This document shows positions 27,065 to 38,738 of a stretch of 64,000 nucleotides of DNA, piece by piece. The translations under genes were made by a program, and so were the position numbers. Origin of the DNA: Thiobacillus sp. SCUT-2 (GTDB taxonomy: Bacteria > Pseudomonadota > Gammaproteobacteria > Burkholderiales > Thiobacillaceae); contig NZ_CP141769.1 of assembly GCF_035621355.1 (NCBI RefSeq), positions 2,232,001 through 2,296,000 of the forward strand, given 5' to 3'. Position 1 is the first letter of the stretch, and every line of letters starts with the position of its first letter. The notes under the pieces were generated by a model. That model saw nothing but the letters and a program-made list of their open reading frames with translations, had not been told where the DNA came from and did not search any database.

Positions 27065-29536
27065 CTATTTCAGTTTCCAGATCTCCGCGTTGTACTCCTG
27101 CATCGTGCGGTCGGTCGAGAAGTAGCCGCTCGATGCGGTATTGAGGATGCTCATGCGCGTCCAGTGAGCCGGGGCCTGCCATGCCTGCGCGACGCGCTCC
27201 TGCGCATCGACGTAGCTGCGGAAGTCGGCCAGCACCATCCAGGGATCGTGCGGGCTCAACAGGGCATCGATGACCGGGTCGAAGATCCCCGGCTCGCAGA
27301 GGTTGAAATGCCCCGAACGCAGCAGATCGAGCACGTCGCGCAGGTCGGAATCCTGCTCGACGTAGCGCTGCGGCTGGTAGCGCGGGCGCAGCGCCTCGAC
27401 CTCCTCGGCCTTCAGGCCGAACAGGAAGAAGTTGTCCGCGCCGACGGCATCGAGAATCTCGATGTTGGCCCCGTCGTAGGTGCCGATGGTGACGGCGCCG
27501 TTCATCATGAACTTCATGTTGCCGGTGCCGGACGCTTCCTTGCCGGCGGTCGAGATCTGCTCCGACAGATCGGTCGCCGGCGCGATGATCTCCATGCTGG
27601 TGACGCGATAGTTGGGCAGGAAGGCGACCTTGAGGCGCCCGTCGACGTCGGGGTCGCTGTTGACGACGTCGGCCACGCTGTTGACGAGCTTGATGATGCG
27701 CTTGGCCATCGCATAGCCGGGTGCGGCCTTGCCACCGATCAGCACGCAGCGGTCGATCCAGCCGTCGAGCCGGCCGCGGTTGATGCGGTTGTAGAGGTGG
27801 ATCACGTGCAGCACGTTGAGCAGCTGCCGCTTGTACTCGTGGATGCGCTTCACCTGCACGTCGAACAGCGCGTCCGGGCTGAATTCCACCCCGCACTCGG
27901 CCTTGACCAGCGCGGCGAGGCGTTCCTTGTTCGCGCGCTTCACCGCGCGCCACCGGGCCTGGAATGCCGGGGTGTCGGCGAGCGGCTTCAATTTCTCCAC
28001 CTGCGCGAGGTCCGCCACCCAGCCTTCGCCGAGCTGCTCGCCGATCAGGGCCGTCATGCCTGGATTGGCGTGCGCGACCCAGCGGCGCGGGGTGACGCCG
28101 TTGGTCTTGTTGTTGAACTTCTCCGGCCACAGCTCGACGAAGTCGCGGAACAGGCCTTCCTGCAGCAGGCGCGAATGCAGCGCGGCCACCCCGTTCACCG
28201 AAAAGCTGCCGACGATGGCGAGCCACGCCATGCGCACCTGCCGCACCGGCTCCTCCTCGATGATCGACATGCGCCGGCGGCGTTCGATATCGCCCGGCCA
28301 CTTGACCGCCACCTCGCGCAGGAAGTGCGCATTGATCTCGTAGATGATCTCCAGCGGCCGCGGCAGCAGGCGCTCGAACAGCGCCACCGGCCACTTCTCG
28401 AGCGCCTCGGGCAGCAGCGTGTGATTGGTGTAGGCCATGCACTTCGACGTGACCGCCCAGGCCGCGTCCCACGGCATGATCTCCTGATCGAGCAGCAGGC
28501 GCATCAGTTCCGCCACCGCGATGGTCGGGTGCGTGTCGTTCATCTGGAACACGTTGTGCTCGGCGAACGTCGACAGGTCGCTGTTGCCCGCCGCACGCCA
28601 CTGGCGCAGCGCGTCCTGCAGGCTTGCCGAGGCGAGGAAGTACTGCTGCCGCAGGCGCAGTTCCTTGCCGTTCTCGCTGCTGTCGTTGGGATACAGCACC
28701 ATCGAGATGTGCTCGGCGTGGTTCTTCGCCTGCACGGCTTCCGAATAGCTGCCGGCGTTGAACTCCTCCAGGTCGAACTCGTCGGTGGAGGCGGCCTTCC
28801 AGAGACGCAGCGTGTTGACCACGTGGTTGCGATAGCCGGAGATCGGCATGTCGTAGGGGATCGCCAGCACGTCGCTGGTGTTCGCCCAGCGCGCGCGGGG
28901 ACGCCCTTCCTTGTCGTGGAAATGCTCGGTGTGGCCGCCGAAGGGCACGCGGCAGGTGAATTCGGAGCGCTCGACTTCCCACGGATTGCCGTCGCGCAGC
29001 CAGTGGTCGGGATCCTCGACCTGATAGCCGTTCTCGATGTGCTGGTGGAACATGCCGTACTGGTAATGCAGCCCGTAGCCCATCACCGGCAGGTCGAGCG
29101 TCGCGCAGCTGTCCATGAAGCAGGCGGCGAGGCGCCCGAGGCCGCCGTTGCCGAGACCGGCATCCGGCTCCAGTTCGGCGACTTCTTCCAGCGTCTGGCC
29201 GAAGCGGTGCATCGCCTCGCGCGTCGCCTCGTCGAGCCCGAGGTTGAGCACATGATTGGCAAGCGCACGTCCGATCAGGAATTCGAGGGACAGGTAATAG
29301 CCGCGCCGGCGCCCCGGCCGGTCGCGCGCGGCGTAGGTGTTCATCCAGTCGGCCATCATATGATCGCGCAGCGTCCACGCCAGCGCCTTGTACGTATACA
29401 CCGGCGGGCAGTTGCGCATGATGCGCCCGAGGTGGTAATGCTGATAGCGCTGGATGTCGTGCACGATCGCCGCACCCGTCGCGGGCAACGGCTTCAGGGC
29501 GACGGCATGGGGCGCCGAAGTGGACTCGTCTTGCAT
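27065..29536 (-). CDS. glgP: Glycogen/maltodextrin phosphorylase
   Basis: An 823-residue GT35 phosphorylase releasing glucose-1-phosphate from alpha-1,4-glucans. Visible: YYLSLEFLIGRALANHVLNL, LEPDAGLGNGGLGRLAACF, FAEHNVFQMNDTHPTIAVAEL, TNHTLLPEALEKWP and the pyridoxal-phosphate lysine in EASGTGNMKFMMNGA. Last gene of the glycogen operon, 17 nt after glgA. The start is placed at MQDESTSAPH, the only ATG fitting the normal N-terminus; glgB begins with the same MQDxxxx pattern, an odd coincidence. Confidence 0.97.
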   Translation of the reverse strand: MQDESTSAPHAVALKPLPATGAAIVHDIQRYQHYHLGRIMRNCPPVYTYKALAWTLRDHMMADWMNTYAARDRPGRRRGYYLSLEFLIGRALANHVLNLGLDEATREAMHRFGQTLEEVAELEPDAGLGNGGLGRLAACFMDSCATLDLPVMGYGLHYQYGMFHQHIENGYQVEDPDHWLRDGNPWEVERSEFTCRVPFGGHTEHFHDKEGRPRARWANTSDVLAIPYDMPISGYRNHVVNTLRLWKAASTDEFDLEEFNAGSYSEAVQAKNHAEHISMVLYPNDSSENGKELRLRQQYFLASASLQDALRQWRAAGNSDLSTFAEHNVFQMNDTHPTIAVAELMRLLLDQEIMPWDAAWAVTSKCMAYTNHTLLPEALEKWPVALFERLLPRPLEIIYEINAHFLREVAVKWPGDIERRRRMSIIEEEPVRQVRMAWLAIVGSFSVNGVAALHSRLLQEGLFRDFVELWPEKFNNKTNGVTPRRWVAHANPGMTALIGEQLGEGWVADLAQVEKLKPLADTPAFQARWRAVKRANKERLAALVKAECGVEFSPDALFDVQVKRIHEYKRQLLNVLHVIHLYNRINRGRLDGWIDRCVLIGGKAAPGYAMAKRIIKLVNSVADVVNSDPDVDGRLKVAFLPNYRVTSMEIIAPATDLSEQISTAGKEASGTGNMKFMMNGAVTIGTYDGANIEILDAVGADNFFLFGLKAEEVEALRPRYQPQRYVEQDSDLRDVLDLLRSGHFNLCEPGIFDPVIDALLSPHDPWMVLADFRSYVDAQERVAQAWQAPAHWTRMSILNTASSGYFSTDRTMQEYNAEIWKLK

Positions 29537-29553
29537 GGGGCCTCCCGTTCGGA

Positions 29554-31026
29554 TCATTGGGAATACAGGGCAAGGTAATGGTCGGCGCTGACCGACCAGT
29601 CGAAGGACTGGCGCATCCCCGTCTGCTGCAGCTGCCTCCAGCGCGCCGGCTCGCGATACAAGGAGAGCGCTCGACGGATTGCCGCAAGGAAGGCGTCCGC
29701 CTCGGGCAGGTCGAACACAAAGCCGGTTGCCTTCCCCTCCGCCAGGGCCGCCTCGTCCGCGTCGACGACGGTGTCGGCGAGTCCGCCCGTCCTGTACACG
29801 ACCGGCGGCGTGCCGTAGCGCAGGCTGTACATCTGGTTGAGCCCGCACGGCTCGAAGCGCGAGGGCATGAGGAAAAGGTCGGCGCCGGCCTCGATGCGAT
29901 GCGCCAGCGGCTCGTCGTAGCCGATCGCGACGAACACGCGGTCCGGATGCTGCCTGGCCAGGCGCGCGAGCTTCTGCTCGTAGGCCGCCTGCCCGCTGCC
30001 GAGCAGGACGAAGCGCGCGTCGCTTTCCGCGAGCAGCACGGGGATCGCCGCCAGCACCCAGTCGATGCCCTTCTGCTCGACCAGCCGCCCCACCAGCCCG
30101 AGCAGCGGCGCTTGCAGCATGGCGTCATCGACATGCGCGCCGAGCTGCTCGAGCAGCGCCTGCTTGTTGCGGCGCTTGCCGGGCAGGATGCGGCCGGCCG
30201 AATAATGCGCCGGCAGGTGCGGATCGCGGGCCGGGTCCCAGAGCCGGGTGTCGATGCCGTTGAGGATGCCATGGAGCTTGTAGCGCCGCGACAGCAGCAG
30301 GCCGTCGAGGCCGTAGCCGAACGGCGGCGTGCAGATCTCCTCCGCGTAGGTCGGGCTCACGGTCGTCACCGCATCCGCGTAGACAATGCCCGCCTTCAGC
30401 ATCGACAGCCCGCCGTGGAACTCCACGCCTTCGGGCGACCACCAGTGTCCGGGCAGCTGCAGCCGCACGAAATCGCCGTGCGGAAAATAGCCGCCGTAGG
30501 CGAGATTGTGGATCGTGAAGACCGTGCGCGGGCGCCCCGGCTGGTCGGCGAGGAAGGCCGCGACCAGGCCGGTCTGCCAGTCGTGGGCGTGTACCACCGC
30601 GGGCTGCCAGCCGAGTTCCAGCGCGTCCTGCGCGAGCAGCGCCGCGACCCGCGCGAACACGGCATAGCGCTCGGCGTTGTCGGGCCAGTCGCGGCCATCC
30701 GCGTCGACGTAGGGATTGCCGGGACGGTCGAACAGCGCAGGGCAGTCGACGATCCACAGCGGGAAGGCGTACTCGGGGTGGCGCGTCTCCAGCACGCGCG
30801 CGCTGACCATGCCGTCGGCACCGCGCACGTCGAGCCAGCCGAGAATGCGCACCGCGTCGAGCTGGCGCAGCAGCGCACGGTAGCCCGGCAGCACCAGGCG
30901 GATGTCCGCACCGCGCGCCTTGAGGGCATGCGGCAGGCTGTACACCACGTCGCCGAGGCCGCCGGTCTTCACCAGCGGATAGGCCTCGCTCGCCACGAAC
31001 AGGATTTTCTTCGCTCCGCGCTTCAT
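29554..31026 (-). CDS. glgA: Glycogen synthase
   Basis: A 490-residue GT5 enzyme extending alpha-1,4-glucan from ADP-glucose. The N-terminal [22 protein letters not shown] carries the KTGGLGDV substrate loop (here cited in part); also [14 protein letters not shown], the [15 protein letters not shown] block and [20 protein letters not shown]. Sits between glgB and glgP. Uses ADP-glucose from the glgC gene of the same operon. Confidence 0.97.
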   Translation of the reverse strand: MKRGAKKILFVASEAYPLVKTGGLGDVVYSLPHALKARGADIRLVLPGYRALLRQLDAVRILGWLDVRGADGMVSARVLETRHPEYAFPLWIVDCPALFDRPGNPYVDADGRDWPDNAERYAVFARVAALLAQDALELGWQPAVVHAHDWQTGLVAAFLADQPGRPRTVFTIHNLAYGGYFPHGDFVRLQLPGHWWSPEGVEFHGGLSMLKAGIVYADAVTTVSPTYAEEICTPPFGYGLDGLLLSRRYKLHGILNGIDTRLWDPARDPHLPAHYSAGRILPGKRRNKQALLEQLGAHVDDAMLQAPLLGLVGRLVEQKGIDWVLAAIPVLLAESDARFVLLGSGQAAYEQKLARLARQHPDRVFVAIGYDEPLAHRIEAGADLFLMPSRFEPCGLNQMYSLRYGTPPVVYRTGGLADTVVDADEAALAEGKATGFVFDLPEADAFLAAIRRALSLYREPARWRQLQQTGMRQSFDWSVSADHYLALYSQ

Positions 31027-31060
31027 TGTTCTTTTTCCATCGCTATTGTCCTGGCCTGGG

Positions 31061-33298
31061 TTAGCCGCAGGGCCTGAGGAAGATCGCACCGAGCGGCGGG
31101 ATCGTCACCTCGAGCGACTGCTCGAACCCCATCCACGGCCGGCGCTGGGGGTCGAGCGGCCGGCCGTTGCCGAGGTTGCTGCCGCCGTAGAACATCGAAT
31201 CGGTATTCAGCACCTCGCACCACGCCGCCGCCGAAGGCACGCCGATTCGGTAGCCGCTGCGCGGCACCGGCGTGAAGTTGAGCACCACCGCCATCGCCGG
31301 CGTACCGTCGGGTCCCTGGCGCACCAGGCTCAGCACCGACTGGTCGGCGTCGTGGCAATCGATCCAGCGAAAGCCGCGCGGCTCGAAATCGAAGGCGTGC
31401 AGCGCCGGCTCGCTGCGATAGAGCCGGTTGAGATCGCGCAGCAGCGTGCGGATGCCGTCATGATCGGGGAAACCGAGCAGCAGCCAGTCGAGCTGGCCGG
31501 CCTCCTGCCATTCGTTCCACTGGCCGAATTCGCCGCCCATGAACAGCAGCTTCTTGCCCGGGTGCGCATACTGCCACGCGTAGAACAGGCGCAGGTTGGC
31601 GAAGCGCTGCCAGGCGTCGCCCGGCATCTTGTCGAGCAGGCTCTTCTTCAGGTGCACGACCTCGTCGTGCGACAGCGGCAGCACGAAGTTCTCGGTCCAC
31701 GCGTACATCTGGCTGAAGGTCAGCTGGTTGTGCTGGTACTTGCGGTAGACCGGGTCCTTCTCGATGTAGTCGAGGCTGTCGTTCATCCAGCCCATGTTCC
31801 ACTTCATCGAGAATCCCAGGCCGCCGAGCTCGACCGGGCGCGACACGGCGGGCCAGGCGGTCGACTCCTCGGCGATCGTGAGCACGCCCGGGAAGCGGCC
31901 GTGCACCTCGACGTTCATCTCGTGCAGGAAGTGGATCGCGTCGAGATTCTCGCGCCCGCCGTACTGGTTCGGAACCCACTCGCCCGGATTGCGCGAGTAG
32001 TCGAGGTAGAGCATCGAGGCGACCGCGTCGACGCGGAGGCCGTCGATGTGGAATTCCTCGATCCAGTACAGCGCGTTGGCGACAAGGAAGTTGCGCACCT
32101 CGTTGCGGCCGAAGTCGAAGATCAGCGTGCCCCAATCCTGGTGCTCGCCGCGGCGCGGGTCGGCGTGCTCGTAGACCGCTTCGCCGGTGAAGCGGGCCAG
32201 CGCGAAGTCGTCCTTCGGGAAGTGCGCCGGCACCCAGTCGAGCAGCACGCCGAGGCCGGCCTGGTGGCAGGCGTCGACGAAGGCGCGGAAGTCGTGCGGC
32301 GAGCCGAAGCGCGCGGTCGGTGCGTAGTAGCCCGACACCTGGTAGCCCCACGAGGCGTCGAGCGGATGCTCCGCCACCGGCAGAAGCTCGATGTGGGTGT
32401 AGCCGAGGTCGAGCACGTAGGGAATCAGCTCCGCCGCCAGCTCGCCCCAGGTGTAGAAGCTGCCGTCGGCATGCCTGCGCCAGGATCCGGCATGGACCTC
32501 GTAGATGCTGACCGGGCTGTGCTGCCAGTCGAAGCGCGCCCGTGCCTCCATCCAGCCGTCGTCCTGCCACGCGTACGCCGCGTCGTCGGGCACGCGGCTC
32601 GTCGTTTCGGGCCGCAGGAACATCTGCCGCGCATAGGGGTCCGTCTTCGTCACCAGCTGGCCCCGGCTGCCGAGGATCTCGTACTTGTAGGCATGCCCCG
32701 CCTCGAGGCCGGGGATGAACAGTTCCCACACCCCGGAGGCGCCGCGGCAGCGCATCGGGTGGCGCCGCCCGTCCCAGTCGTTGAAGTCTCCGACCACGCT
32801 GACGCGCTGCACCGCAGGCGCCCAAACGGCGAACAGGGTGCCGGTGACGCCGTCGATGGTCCTGACGCGCGCACCGAGCACCTTCCATATGTTGAAATGG
32901 CGCCCTTCGCCGAACAGATGCAGGTCCACCTCGCCGACCTGCGGCGCGAAGGTGTAGGGGCAGCGCATCGCGTGCCATGCGCCGCGCACCTTGTCCTGCC
33001 AGCGCAGCAGCGGGTGCGGCCCGAGCGCGCTGTCGTCCGCCAGCGCCAGTTCGAAGCAATCGGTTCCGGCGAGGCGCGCGAAGCGCGCGCCGCCGGCCTG
33101 CAGTTCCACCGCCTCCGCGGCCGGCAGGAATACCCGCAGCAGGACGCCGCCGTCGGGCTGCGGATGCCGTCCCAGCACCTCGAACGGGTCGTGATGGGTG
33201 CCCGTCTGCACACGCATGAGCGGCGGGCTGATGGCCGGCAGCCGCGCGCCGTTCGGCGCGCGCGGATCGACATTCAGGGCTTGGGCGGAGTCTTGCAT
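31061..33298 (-). CDS. glgB: 1,4-alpha-glucan branching enzyme
   Basis: A 745-residue GH13 enzyme with N1 and CBM48 domains: [17 protein letters not shown], then [20 protein letters not shown], catalytic nucleophile block [17 protein letters not shown], acid block [12 protein letters not shown] and [16 protein letters not shown]. It makes alpha-1,6 branches. The start [11 protein letters not shown] lies 25 nt inside the end of malQ, the longest overlap of the operon. With the GH57 protein upstream the operon may carry two branching or debranching activities. Confidence 0.97.
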   Translation of the reverse strand: MQDSAQALNVDPRAPNGARLPAISPPLMRVQTGTHHDPFEVLGRHPQPDGGVLLRVFLPAAEAVELQAGGARFARLAGTDCFELALADDSALGPHPLLRWQDKVRGAWHAMRCPYTFAPQVGEVDLHLFGEGRHFNIWKVLGARVRTIDGVTGTLFAVWAPAVQRVSVVGDFNDWDGRRHPMRCRGASGVWELFIPGLEAGHAYKYEILGSRGQLVTKTDPYARQMFLRPETTSRVPDDAAYAWQDDGWMEARARFDWQHSPVSIYEVHAGSWRRHADGSFYTWGELAAELIPYVLDLGYTHIELLPVAEHPLDASWGYQVSGYYAPTARFGSPHDFRAFVDACHQAGLGVLLDWVPAHFPKDDFALARFTGEAVYEHADPRRGEHQDWGTLIFDFGRNEVRNFLVANALYWIEEFHIDGLRVDAVASMLYLDYSRNPGEWVPNQYGGRENLDAIHFLHEMNVEVHGRFPGVLTIAEESTAWPAVSRPVELGGLGFSMKWNMGWMNDSLDYIEKDPVYRKYQHNQLTFSQMYAWTENFVLPLSHDEVVHLKKSLLDKMPGDAWQRFANLRLFYAWQYAHPGKKLLFMGGEFGQWNEWQEAGQLDWLLLGFPDHDGIRTLLRDLNRLYRSEPALHAFDFEPRGFRWIDCHDADQSVLSLVRQGPDGTPAMAVVLNFTPVPRSGYRIGVPSAAAWCEVLNTDSMFYGGSNLGNGRPLDPQRRPWMGFEQSLEVTIPPLGAIFLRPCG

Positions 33299-34626
33299 CG
33301 ATCGGCTTTCTGTAGTTGTTGCAACAGGCGGGGCGCCACGTCGGGCGCCAGCGCATCCCATTCGAAGCGCCAGGTCCAGTTGCCGTTCTCCGTCCCGGGC
33401 GTGTTCATGCGCGCCTCGCTGCCCAGGCGGAGCACATCCTGCAGCGGCAGCACGGCCAGCGCAGCACGGCTCTCCAGCACGACGCCGATCATCGCGTCGG
33501 GCACTGCATCGGGGTCCGAGACGCCCAGCTGCCGCATGACTTCGTTCCGTGCCGGCTCGGGCAGCGTGCGCCACCAGCCCAGCGTCGTGTCGTTGTCGTG
33601 GGTCCCGGTGTAATAGACGGAGTCGACGTGCACATTATCCGGCTTGTGGGGATTGTCCGCATGCGCGTCGAAGGCGAACTGCAGGACGGCCATGCCGGGC
33701 AGGCCGAACCGGTGGCGCAGCGCCGTGACGTCCGGCGTGATGATGCCGAGGTCCTCGGCGACGAGCGCCAGGTCGCCGAGCTCGTCGGCGATCGCCTGCA
33801 GCAAAGCGGCGCCCGGCGCCTCCACCCAGCGTCCGTGGACCGCCGTCGCCTCGTCGGCTGGGATCGCCCACGCCGCGACCAGGCCGCGGAAATGATCGAT
33901 GCGGACGAGATCGAACCATTCGAAGTGGGCGCGCAGGCGGGCGCGCCACCAGGCGAAGCCGTCGGCCTGCATCGCGTCCCAGTCGTAATGGGGGTTGCCC
34001 CAGCGCTGGCCGGTTTCGGAGAAATAATCGGGCGGCACGCCCGCCACGACGGTCGGATGCCCCTCCGGGTCGAGCAGGAACAGATGGCGCTGTGCCCAGA
34101 CGTCGGCGCTGTCGTGCGCGACGAAGATCGGCATGTCGCCGAACAGCCGGATGCCGCGTGCAGCGGCCGCCGTTCGGATCGCCCGGCCCTGCATCGCGGT
34201 GCGGTACTGCTCGGCCTTCACGTCGTACAGCCGGTCGGCATGGCGGATGTCGAATTCGGCCAGTTTCGCCGGGTCGCGATCGCGCAGCGCCTGCGGCCAG
34301 TCGGTCCACGGCGCGCCGCCCTGGAGGTGCTTGATCACGATGAAGCGGGCGTAGTCGTCGAGCCAGTGGCGCTGGGCGCGGCACCAGCCGACGAAGCCGC
34401 GCATGTCGGCGCGTGCGCCGGGGAAGAGGGCCGGATTGACGGCGAAGGCGGAGGCGCACTGGTAGGGGGACAGTCCGGTCAGCGGAATGCCGAGCGGCAG
34501 CATCTGCCAGACGCCGATTCCGGCTGCCTGCAGGAAAGCGAGCCAGCGCTCGACGTCTTCGCGCGCACACGAGGGCAGCGACGTGGGATGCAGCAGAATC
34601 CCGGCGCAGCGGATGTCGAGGTTCAT
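33274..34626 (-). CDS. malQ: 4-alpha-glucanotransferase (amylomaltase)
   Basis: A 450-residue GH77 enzyme, shorter than E. coli MalQ and closer to the plant/Thermus type. Visible: [67 protein letters not shown] (nucleophile Asp), [14 protein letters not shown] (acid Glu) and [14 protein letters not shown]. It transfers maltodextrin chains, supporting glycogen turnover. Confidence 0.96.
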   Translation of the reverse strand: MNLDIRCAGILLHPTSLPSCAREDVERWLAFLQAAGIGVWQMLPLGIPLTGLSPYQCASAFAVNPALFPGARADMRGFVGWCRAQRHWLDDYARFIVIKHLQGGAPWTDWPQALRDRDPAKLAEFDIRHADRLYDVKAEQYRTAMQGRAIRTAAAARGIRLFGDMPIFVAHDSADVWAQRHLFLLDPEGHPTVVAGVPPDYFSETGQRWGNPHYDWDAMQADGFAWWRARLRAHFEWFDLVRIDHFRGLVAAWAIPADEATAVHGRWVEAPGAALLQAIADELGDLALVAEDLGIITPDVTALRHRFGLPGMAVLQFAFDAHADNPHKPDNVHVDSVYYTGTHDNDTTLGWWRTLPEPARNEVMRQLGVSDPDAVPDAMIGVVLESRAALAVLPLQDVLRLGSEARMNTPGTENGNWTWRFEWDALAPDVAPRLLQQLQKADRCKTPPKP

Positions 34627-34675
34627 GCGGGCGCCCCATGCCTGCGCACGTCGTGCGTCGCTCGAGCCCCGTGCA

Positions 34676-36394
34676 TCAGGCGTTCCGGCGCATGGTGCCG
34701 GCATTCTCCGCCCAGCCGCCGCCGCTCGACAGCGGCACGTCGAGCAGCGCGGGCGGCGCGACGCCCAGCAGGCGATACAGTTCGCGCAGCTGGGTACGGT
34801 AGAGCTGCTCGAAGTCGCTGACGCTGCGGGCCGGGTTGTAGTCGCCGAACCACCAGAACCAGTCCGATCCTTCGCAAACGGCGAGCTGGCGGGTGGCGAG
34901 CGCAAGCTGGTCGGGGCCGAGCTTCTTCGCCGCCACCACGCTGTCGTACGCGTGCTTCGCCGCAACCAGGTAGTCCCAGCCGCGGTTCTTGTCGTCGGCG
35001 CCGATCCAGGTCGAGAAGCTGCCGTACACCCAGCTTCCGGCGGCGAGCCGCTTCAAGGGCACGGCAGGCAGCGACGTCGCCAGCTCCGCAAAGGTCCCGA
35101 CCTTGAGCGTGGCGTGCCCCGCCAGCGCGTTGTAGAGGCCGTCGAGGAAGAAATGACCGTTGTCGGGGTAGTACTCCCAGGCATTCTCGCCGTCGAGAAT
35201 GACCGAGACGACATGGCGGTTCGCCTCCTTGCCGAAGAACGCCGCGATGTTCTCCAGATGCTGGACGAAGTCGCCGACCGCATCGTCGGCGTGCCAGTCG
35301 CTGTACTTGAAGCCGATGAGATCCGACAGTCCGTCGTCGCGGAAGAACAGGCGGGTCGTGTGGCCGTCGACGTGCGACGGCGAGAACAGCGTGCGCTTGT
35401 TCTGCAAGGCCTCGTCCGGACAGCCCGACTTGGCACAGCTGTTGCGCCAGACGCCCTCGCCCGACGCCGTCCACGCGAAGCCCATGGCGTCGAGCTGCGC
35501 GAGCGCATCCTCGCTCACCCCGCCCTCGGAGAGCCATACGCCCGCGGGCTTGCGCCCGAAGTAATGCTCGAACACGGCGGCGCCGTGCTCCAGGTGCCAG
35601 CGCGACCGCTCGGCCCCTCCCGGGTAGGCAGGCGCTTCGGGAGCGGGGGCATCCGGAAGCGCGTCGCGCAGGTTGGCGAAGTCGTTCAGCAGGGGAACGA
35701 TGGGATGGCCGTAGGGCGTCATCGACAGCTCGACCTGGCCGCGTTCGGCCAGCGCGCGATAGCGCGGGATCAGCCCGGCCATGCAGTGCTGCATCAGGTG
35801 CAGCAGCTCGTGGCGATCCGCCGAGGAGTAGCCGCCTTCCTGCGCCGTCAGGCGCTTCGCGAGCGGCAGCTGCCTGAGCGAATGACCGAGCCAGGCCAGG
35901 TGGTACCAGGTCAGCAGATCGAGGAAATACTGCTCCGACAGATAGCCCGGCAGCTCCTTCAGATCATCGCGGACCGGCGTCTCGCCGCCGGCGCCGACCA
36001 TGTCCAGCAGGTGGCGGAACGGCGGATGGGGATCGATCATGCGCGGGCCGTGGCAGCGCTGGCAGTCCTGGATGATGCGTATCCGGCCCGCACGATCCGA
36101 CGGGATGCGCTCGATGCCGGACAGCAGGTTGAGCAGATGATCCTGGGTCGGCTTGCCGTGCTTGAGCAGCGCGTCGAGCTGGCGCGCGTAGTCGTCGAGC
36201 TGCTCCAGCAGCACCGGCGCGAAGTTCACCACCGCGCGCATGTCGGGGTGCCGCTCGAGGTGCGCCGCCATGTCGCTGTAGTCCTTGATGCCGTGCAGGT
36301 ACACCCAGGGCAGGTGATAGGCCCCTTTCAGCCCCTCGCGGTAATACGGCTGGTGCATGTGCCAGCACAGCACCACGTTCAGCGACTTAGCCAT
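34676..36394 (-). CDS. Glycoside hydrolase family 57 protein
   Basis: A 572-residue cytoplasmic protein starting [20 protein letters not shown], the GH57 N-terminal signature. The barrel contains [26 protein letters not shown] (nucleophile region, Glu) and [18 protein letters not shown] (acid region with DGENAW). GH57 includes alpha-amylases, amylopullulanases and branching enzymes; which one is unclear. Unusual are a CQRCH motif near residue 113 and [11 protein letters not shown], suggesting a metal-binding or disulfide site. It overlaps glgC by 8 nt and is part of the glycogen operon. Confidence 0.9.
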   Translation of the reverse strand: MAKSLNVVLCWHMHQPYYREGLKGAYHLPWVYLHGIKDYSDMAAHLERHPDMRAVVNFAPVLLEQLDDYARQLDALLKHGKPTQDHLLNLLSGIERIPSDRAGRIRIIQDCQRCHGPRMIDPHPPFRHLLDMVGAGGETPVRDDLKELPGYLSEQYFLDLLTWYHLAWLGHSLRQLPLAKRLTAQEGGYSSADRHELLHLMQHCMAGLIPRYRALAERGQVELSMTPYGHPIVPLLNDFANLRDALPDAPAPEAPAYPGGAERSRWHLEHGAAVFEHYFGRKPAGVWLSEGGVSEDALAQLDAMGFAWTASGEGVWRNSCAKSGCPDEALQNKRTLFSPSHVDGHTTRLFFRDDGLSDLIGFKYSDWHADDAVGDFVQHLENIAAFFGKEANRHVVSVILDGENAWEYYPDNGHFFLDGLYNALAGHATLKVGTFAELATSLPAVPLKRLAAGSWVYGSFSTWIGADDKNRGWDYLVAAKHAYDSVVAAKKLGPDQLALATRQLAVCEGSDWFWWFGDYNPARSVSDFEQLYRTQLRELYRLLGVAPPALLDVPLSSGGGWAENAGTMRRNA

Positions 36395-37706
36395 CGAACT
36401 CGTCCTGCCAGTGGGCGTAGAGGTTCTGCCCGAGCATGGCGGGCGTCACCAGCACGATGCCCTCCGGCGTGACGTGGAAGCGCTTGGCATCCTCGGCCAG
36501 GTTCTCGCCGATCACCGTCCCGTCGGGGATGACCGTCCCCTTGTCGACGATCGCCCGGCTGAGGCGGCAATTGCGGCCGATGGTGACCTTCGGCAGGATC
36601 ACGCTGTCCTTGATCAGGCTGTAGCTCTCGACCGTGGTGGCGAAGAACAGCACGGACCGCTTGACGCGCGCGCCCGACAGGATGCAGCCGCCGGCGATCA
36701 GGGAGTCGATCGCCTCGCCGCGGCGCCCCTCGTCGTCGAACACGAACTTCGCCGGCGGGTATTGCGGCTGGTAGGTCCAGATCGGCCAGTCGCGGTTGTA
36801 CAGATTGAGCTCGGGCTCGACCGAGCACAGCTCCATGTTGGTCTGCCAGTAGGAAAACAGCGTGCCCACGTCGCGCCAGTAGGCAGGCTCGCCATCCCGG
36901 TTGCGGAACGGATACGCCATCGCGCGCGCCTCGCCGATCTTGGACGGGATGATGTCCTTGCCGAAGTCGTGCGAAGAATGCGTGTCGCTGGCGTCGTCGA
37001 TCAGCGTCTTGTATAGGAAGTCCTTGGAGAAGACGTAGATGCCCATCGACACCAGCGCGGTGTCCGGCCTCCCGGGGATGCAGTCGGGGTGCCTGGGCTT
37101 CTCCGAGAAATGCGTGATGCGCATGTGCTCGTCGACCGACATGACGCCGAATGCGCTCGCCTCCGACACCGGCACCTCGATGCTGCCGACGGTGAAGTCC
37201 GCGCCGGTCTGCACGTGGTACAACAGCATCTCCGAATAGTCCATCGTGTAGACGTGGTCGCCGCCCAGCACCAGCACGTACTCGGGATGGTGGCGCTGCA
37301 TGATGTCGATGTTCTGGAACAGCGCGTCGGCGGTGCCCTGGTACCACTCCTTCTTGTGGGTGCGCTGCTGCGCGGGCAGGATTTCGACGAACTCGCCGAT
37401 CTCGGCGCGCATGAAGCCCCAGGCGCGCTGCAGGTGCCGGATCAGCGAATGCGACTTGTACTGCGTCAGCACGCCGATGCGGCGGATGCCGGAATTGACG
37501 CAGTTCGACAGCGGGAAATCGATGATGCGGTACTTGCCGCCGATCGGGACCGCCGGCTTGGCTCGCCACGCCGTCAGGTCCTTGAGCCGCGAGCCTTCGC
37601 CGCCCGCGAGCACGAGCGCAAGCGTCTTGCGCGTGAGATCGGTGACGGTCTTGGGTTCGGTGTAGTAGCGGTAAAGGCGTCCCTGTTCGGCCTTCGATAA
37701 TGTCAT
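36387..37706 (-). CDS. glgC: Glucose-1-phosphate adenylyltransferase
   Basis: A 439-residue ADP-glucose pyrophosphorylase, committing step of glycogen synthesis. Motifs: [44 protein letters not shown] (both cited in part), [30 protein letters not shown] and the C-terminal left-handed helix repeats. Arginines near the N-terminus ([15 protein letters not shown]) fit the allosteric site region. Lies between glk and the GH57 gene. Confidence 0.97.
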   Translation of the reverse strand: MTLSKAEQGRLYRYYTEPKTVTDLTRKTLALVLAGGEGSRLKDLTAWRAKPAVPIGGKYRIIDFPLSNCVNSGIRRIGVLTQYKSHSLIRHLQRAWGFMRAEIGEFVEILPAQQRTHKKEWYQGTADALFQNIDIMQRHHPEYVLVLGGDHVYTMDYSEMLLYHVQTGADFTVGSIEVPVSEASAFGVMSVDEHMRITHFSEKPRHPDCIPGRPDTALVSMGIYVFSKDFLYKTLIDDASDTHSSHDFGKDIIPSKIGEARAMAYPFRNRDGEPAYWRDVGTLFSYWQTNMELCSVEPELNLYNRDWPIWTYQPQYPPAKFVFDDEGRRGEAIDSLIAGGCILSGARVKRSVLFFATTVESYSLIKDSVILPKVTIGRNCRLSRAIVDKGTVIPDGTVIGENLAEDAKRFHVTPEGIVLVTPAMLGQNLYAHWQDEFDG

Positions 37707-37734
37707 GCGGCGCTCCTCCTTGTTGCGTCCTTGT

Positions 37735-38730
37735 TCATCGACTCGCTGAGTGCCCCCACGCGTCGGATGGCGATTGCGCGAGCGCCAGCGCGCCCGCCAC
37801 CCCCAGTCGCCCGGTGGTGACCAGAAAAACCGGCGTCTCTTCGACCGCGGCCCGCATCCGCCCTTTGGCGACGGCCGCTGCCATGAAGCGCGGCGAGCGC
37901 AGCCGCGCCTGCAGATGCACGCTCACGCCGCCGGCGATATAGAGGCCGCCCTGCGGCCGGTACATCAGCGCGACGTTGCCGATCCATGCGCCGTAGAGAT
38001 CGACGAACAGGTCGAGCGCCGCTGCGGCCGCCCCGTCGCCCGCCTCCGCCCGCGCGACGAGAGCCGCGCCGTCGACCGGGGTGTCCGCCAAGGGCAGACC
38101 GCGCTCGACGCAGCAGAAACGGTGCAGGTCGTTCATCGCCGAGCCCGAGACGGCGCGCTCCCACGACACGTGACCGTAGGCCCGCCGCAAATGTTCCAGC
38201 AGCCGCGCCTGAACCGTATCGGCCGGCGCAAAATCGATGTGGCCGCCCTCCGAGGCGAAGCCGCGGTAGCGCCCCGCGGCATCGGGCAGCATGAAGGCGA
38301 GCCCGAGGCCGGTCCCTGCACCGGTGACCGCACGCACCCCTCCCGGTTGCACCGGCACCGGGTTGAGCGCGACGACGTCGTCCGCGCCCAGGGTCGCCAC
38401 GCCGGCGGCGGCCGCCTGGAAGTCGTTGACGAAGCACACCTGCCGCAGCCCCAGCGCGGCCTGCAGCGCATCGGCGTCGACGGTCCAGTCGAGATTGGTG
38501 AGCCGTACCCGGCGCGCGTGCAGCGGGCCCGGCAACGCCAGGACCAGCGTGTCCGGCAACGCATGCCGGCCGGCATCGCCGACGAACTGCCGCACCAGCG
38601 CCTCGGCTGACGCGAAGGCCGCGCTCGGGTAGATCTTCTCGAACTGCAGCGTCGCCGTGCCTCCCGCTTCGCCCGCCGCCCATGCCAGCCAGCTCTTGGT
38701 TCCGCCGATATCGCCCGCGATCCACTCCAT
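37735..38730 (-). CDS. glk: Glucokinase
   Basis: A 331-residue ATP-dependent glucokinase of the Glk (E. coli) type: [16 protein letters not shown] phosphate loop, [44 protein letters not shown] with the zinc-free Glk pattern, and [14 protein letters not shown]. It returns free glucose from glycogen or maltodextrin breakdown to glucose-6-phosphate. 8 nt after pgi and 28 nt before glgC. Confidence 0.95.
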   Translation of the reverse strand: MEWIAGDIGGTKSWLAWAAGEAGGTATLQFEKIYPSAAFASAEALVRQFVGDAGRHALPDTLVLALPGPLHARRVRLTNLDWTVDADALQAALGLRQVCFVNDFQAAAAGVATLGADDVVALNPVPVQPGGVRAVTGAGTGLGLAFMLPDAAGRYRGFASEGGHIDFAPADTVQARLLEHLRRAYGHVSWERAVSGSAMNDLHRFCCVERGLPLADTPVDGAALVARAEAGDGAAAAALDLFVDLYGAWIGNVALMYRPQGGLYIAGGVSVHLQARLRSPRFMAAAVAKGRMRAAVEETPVFLVTTGRLGVAGALALAQSPSDAWGHSASR

Positions 38731-38738
38731 CTTTCTAA

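Noticed and set aside
36046-36066. Haem c attachment site in the GH57 protein
   Set aside because: The protein has no signal peptide and haem c is attached in the periplasm.
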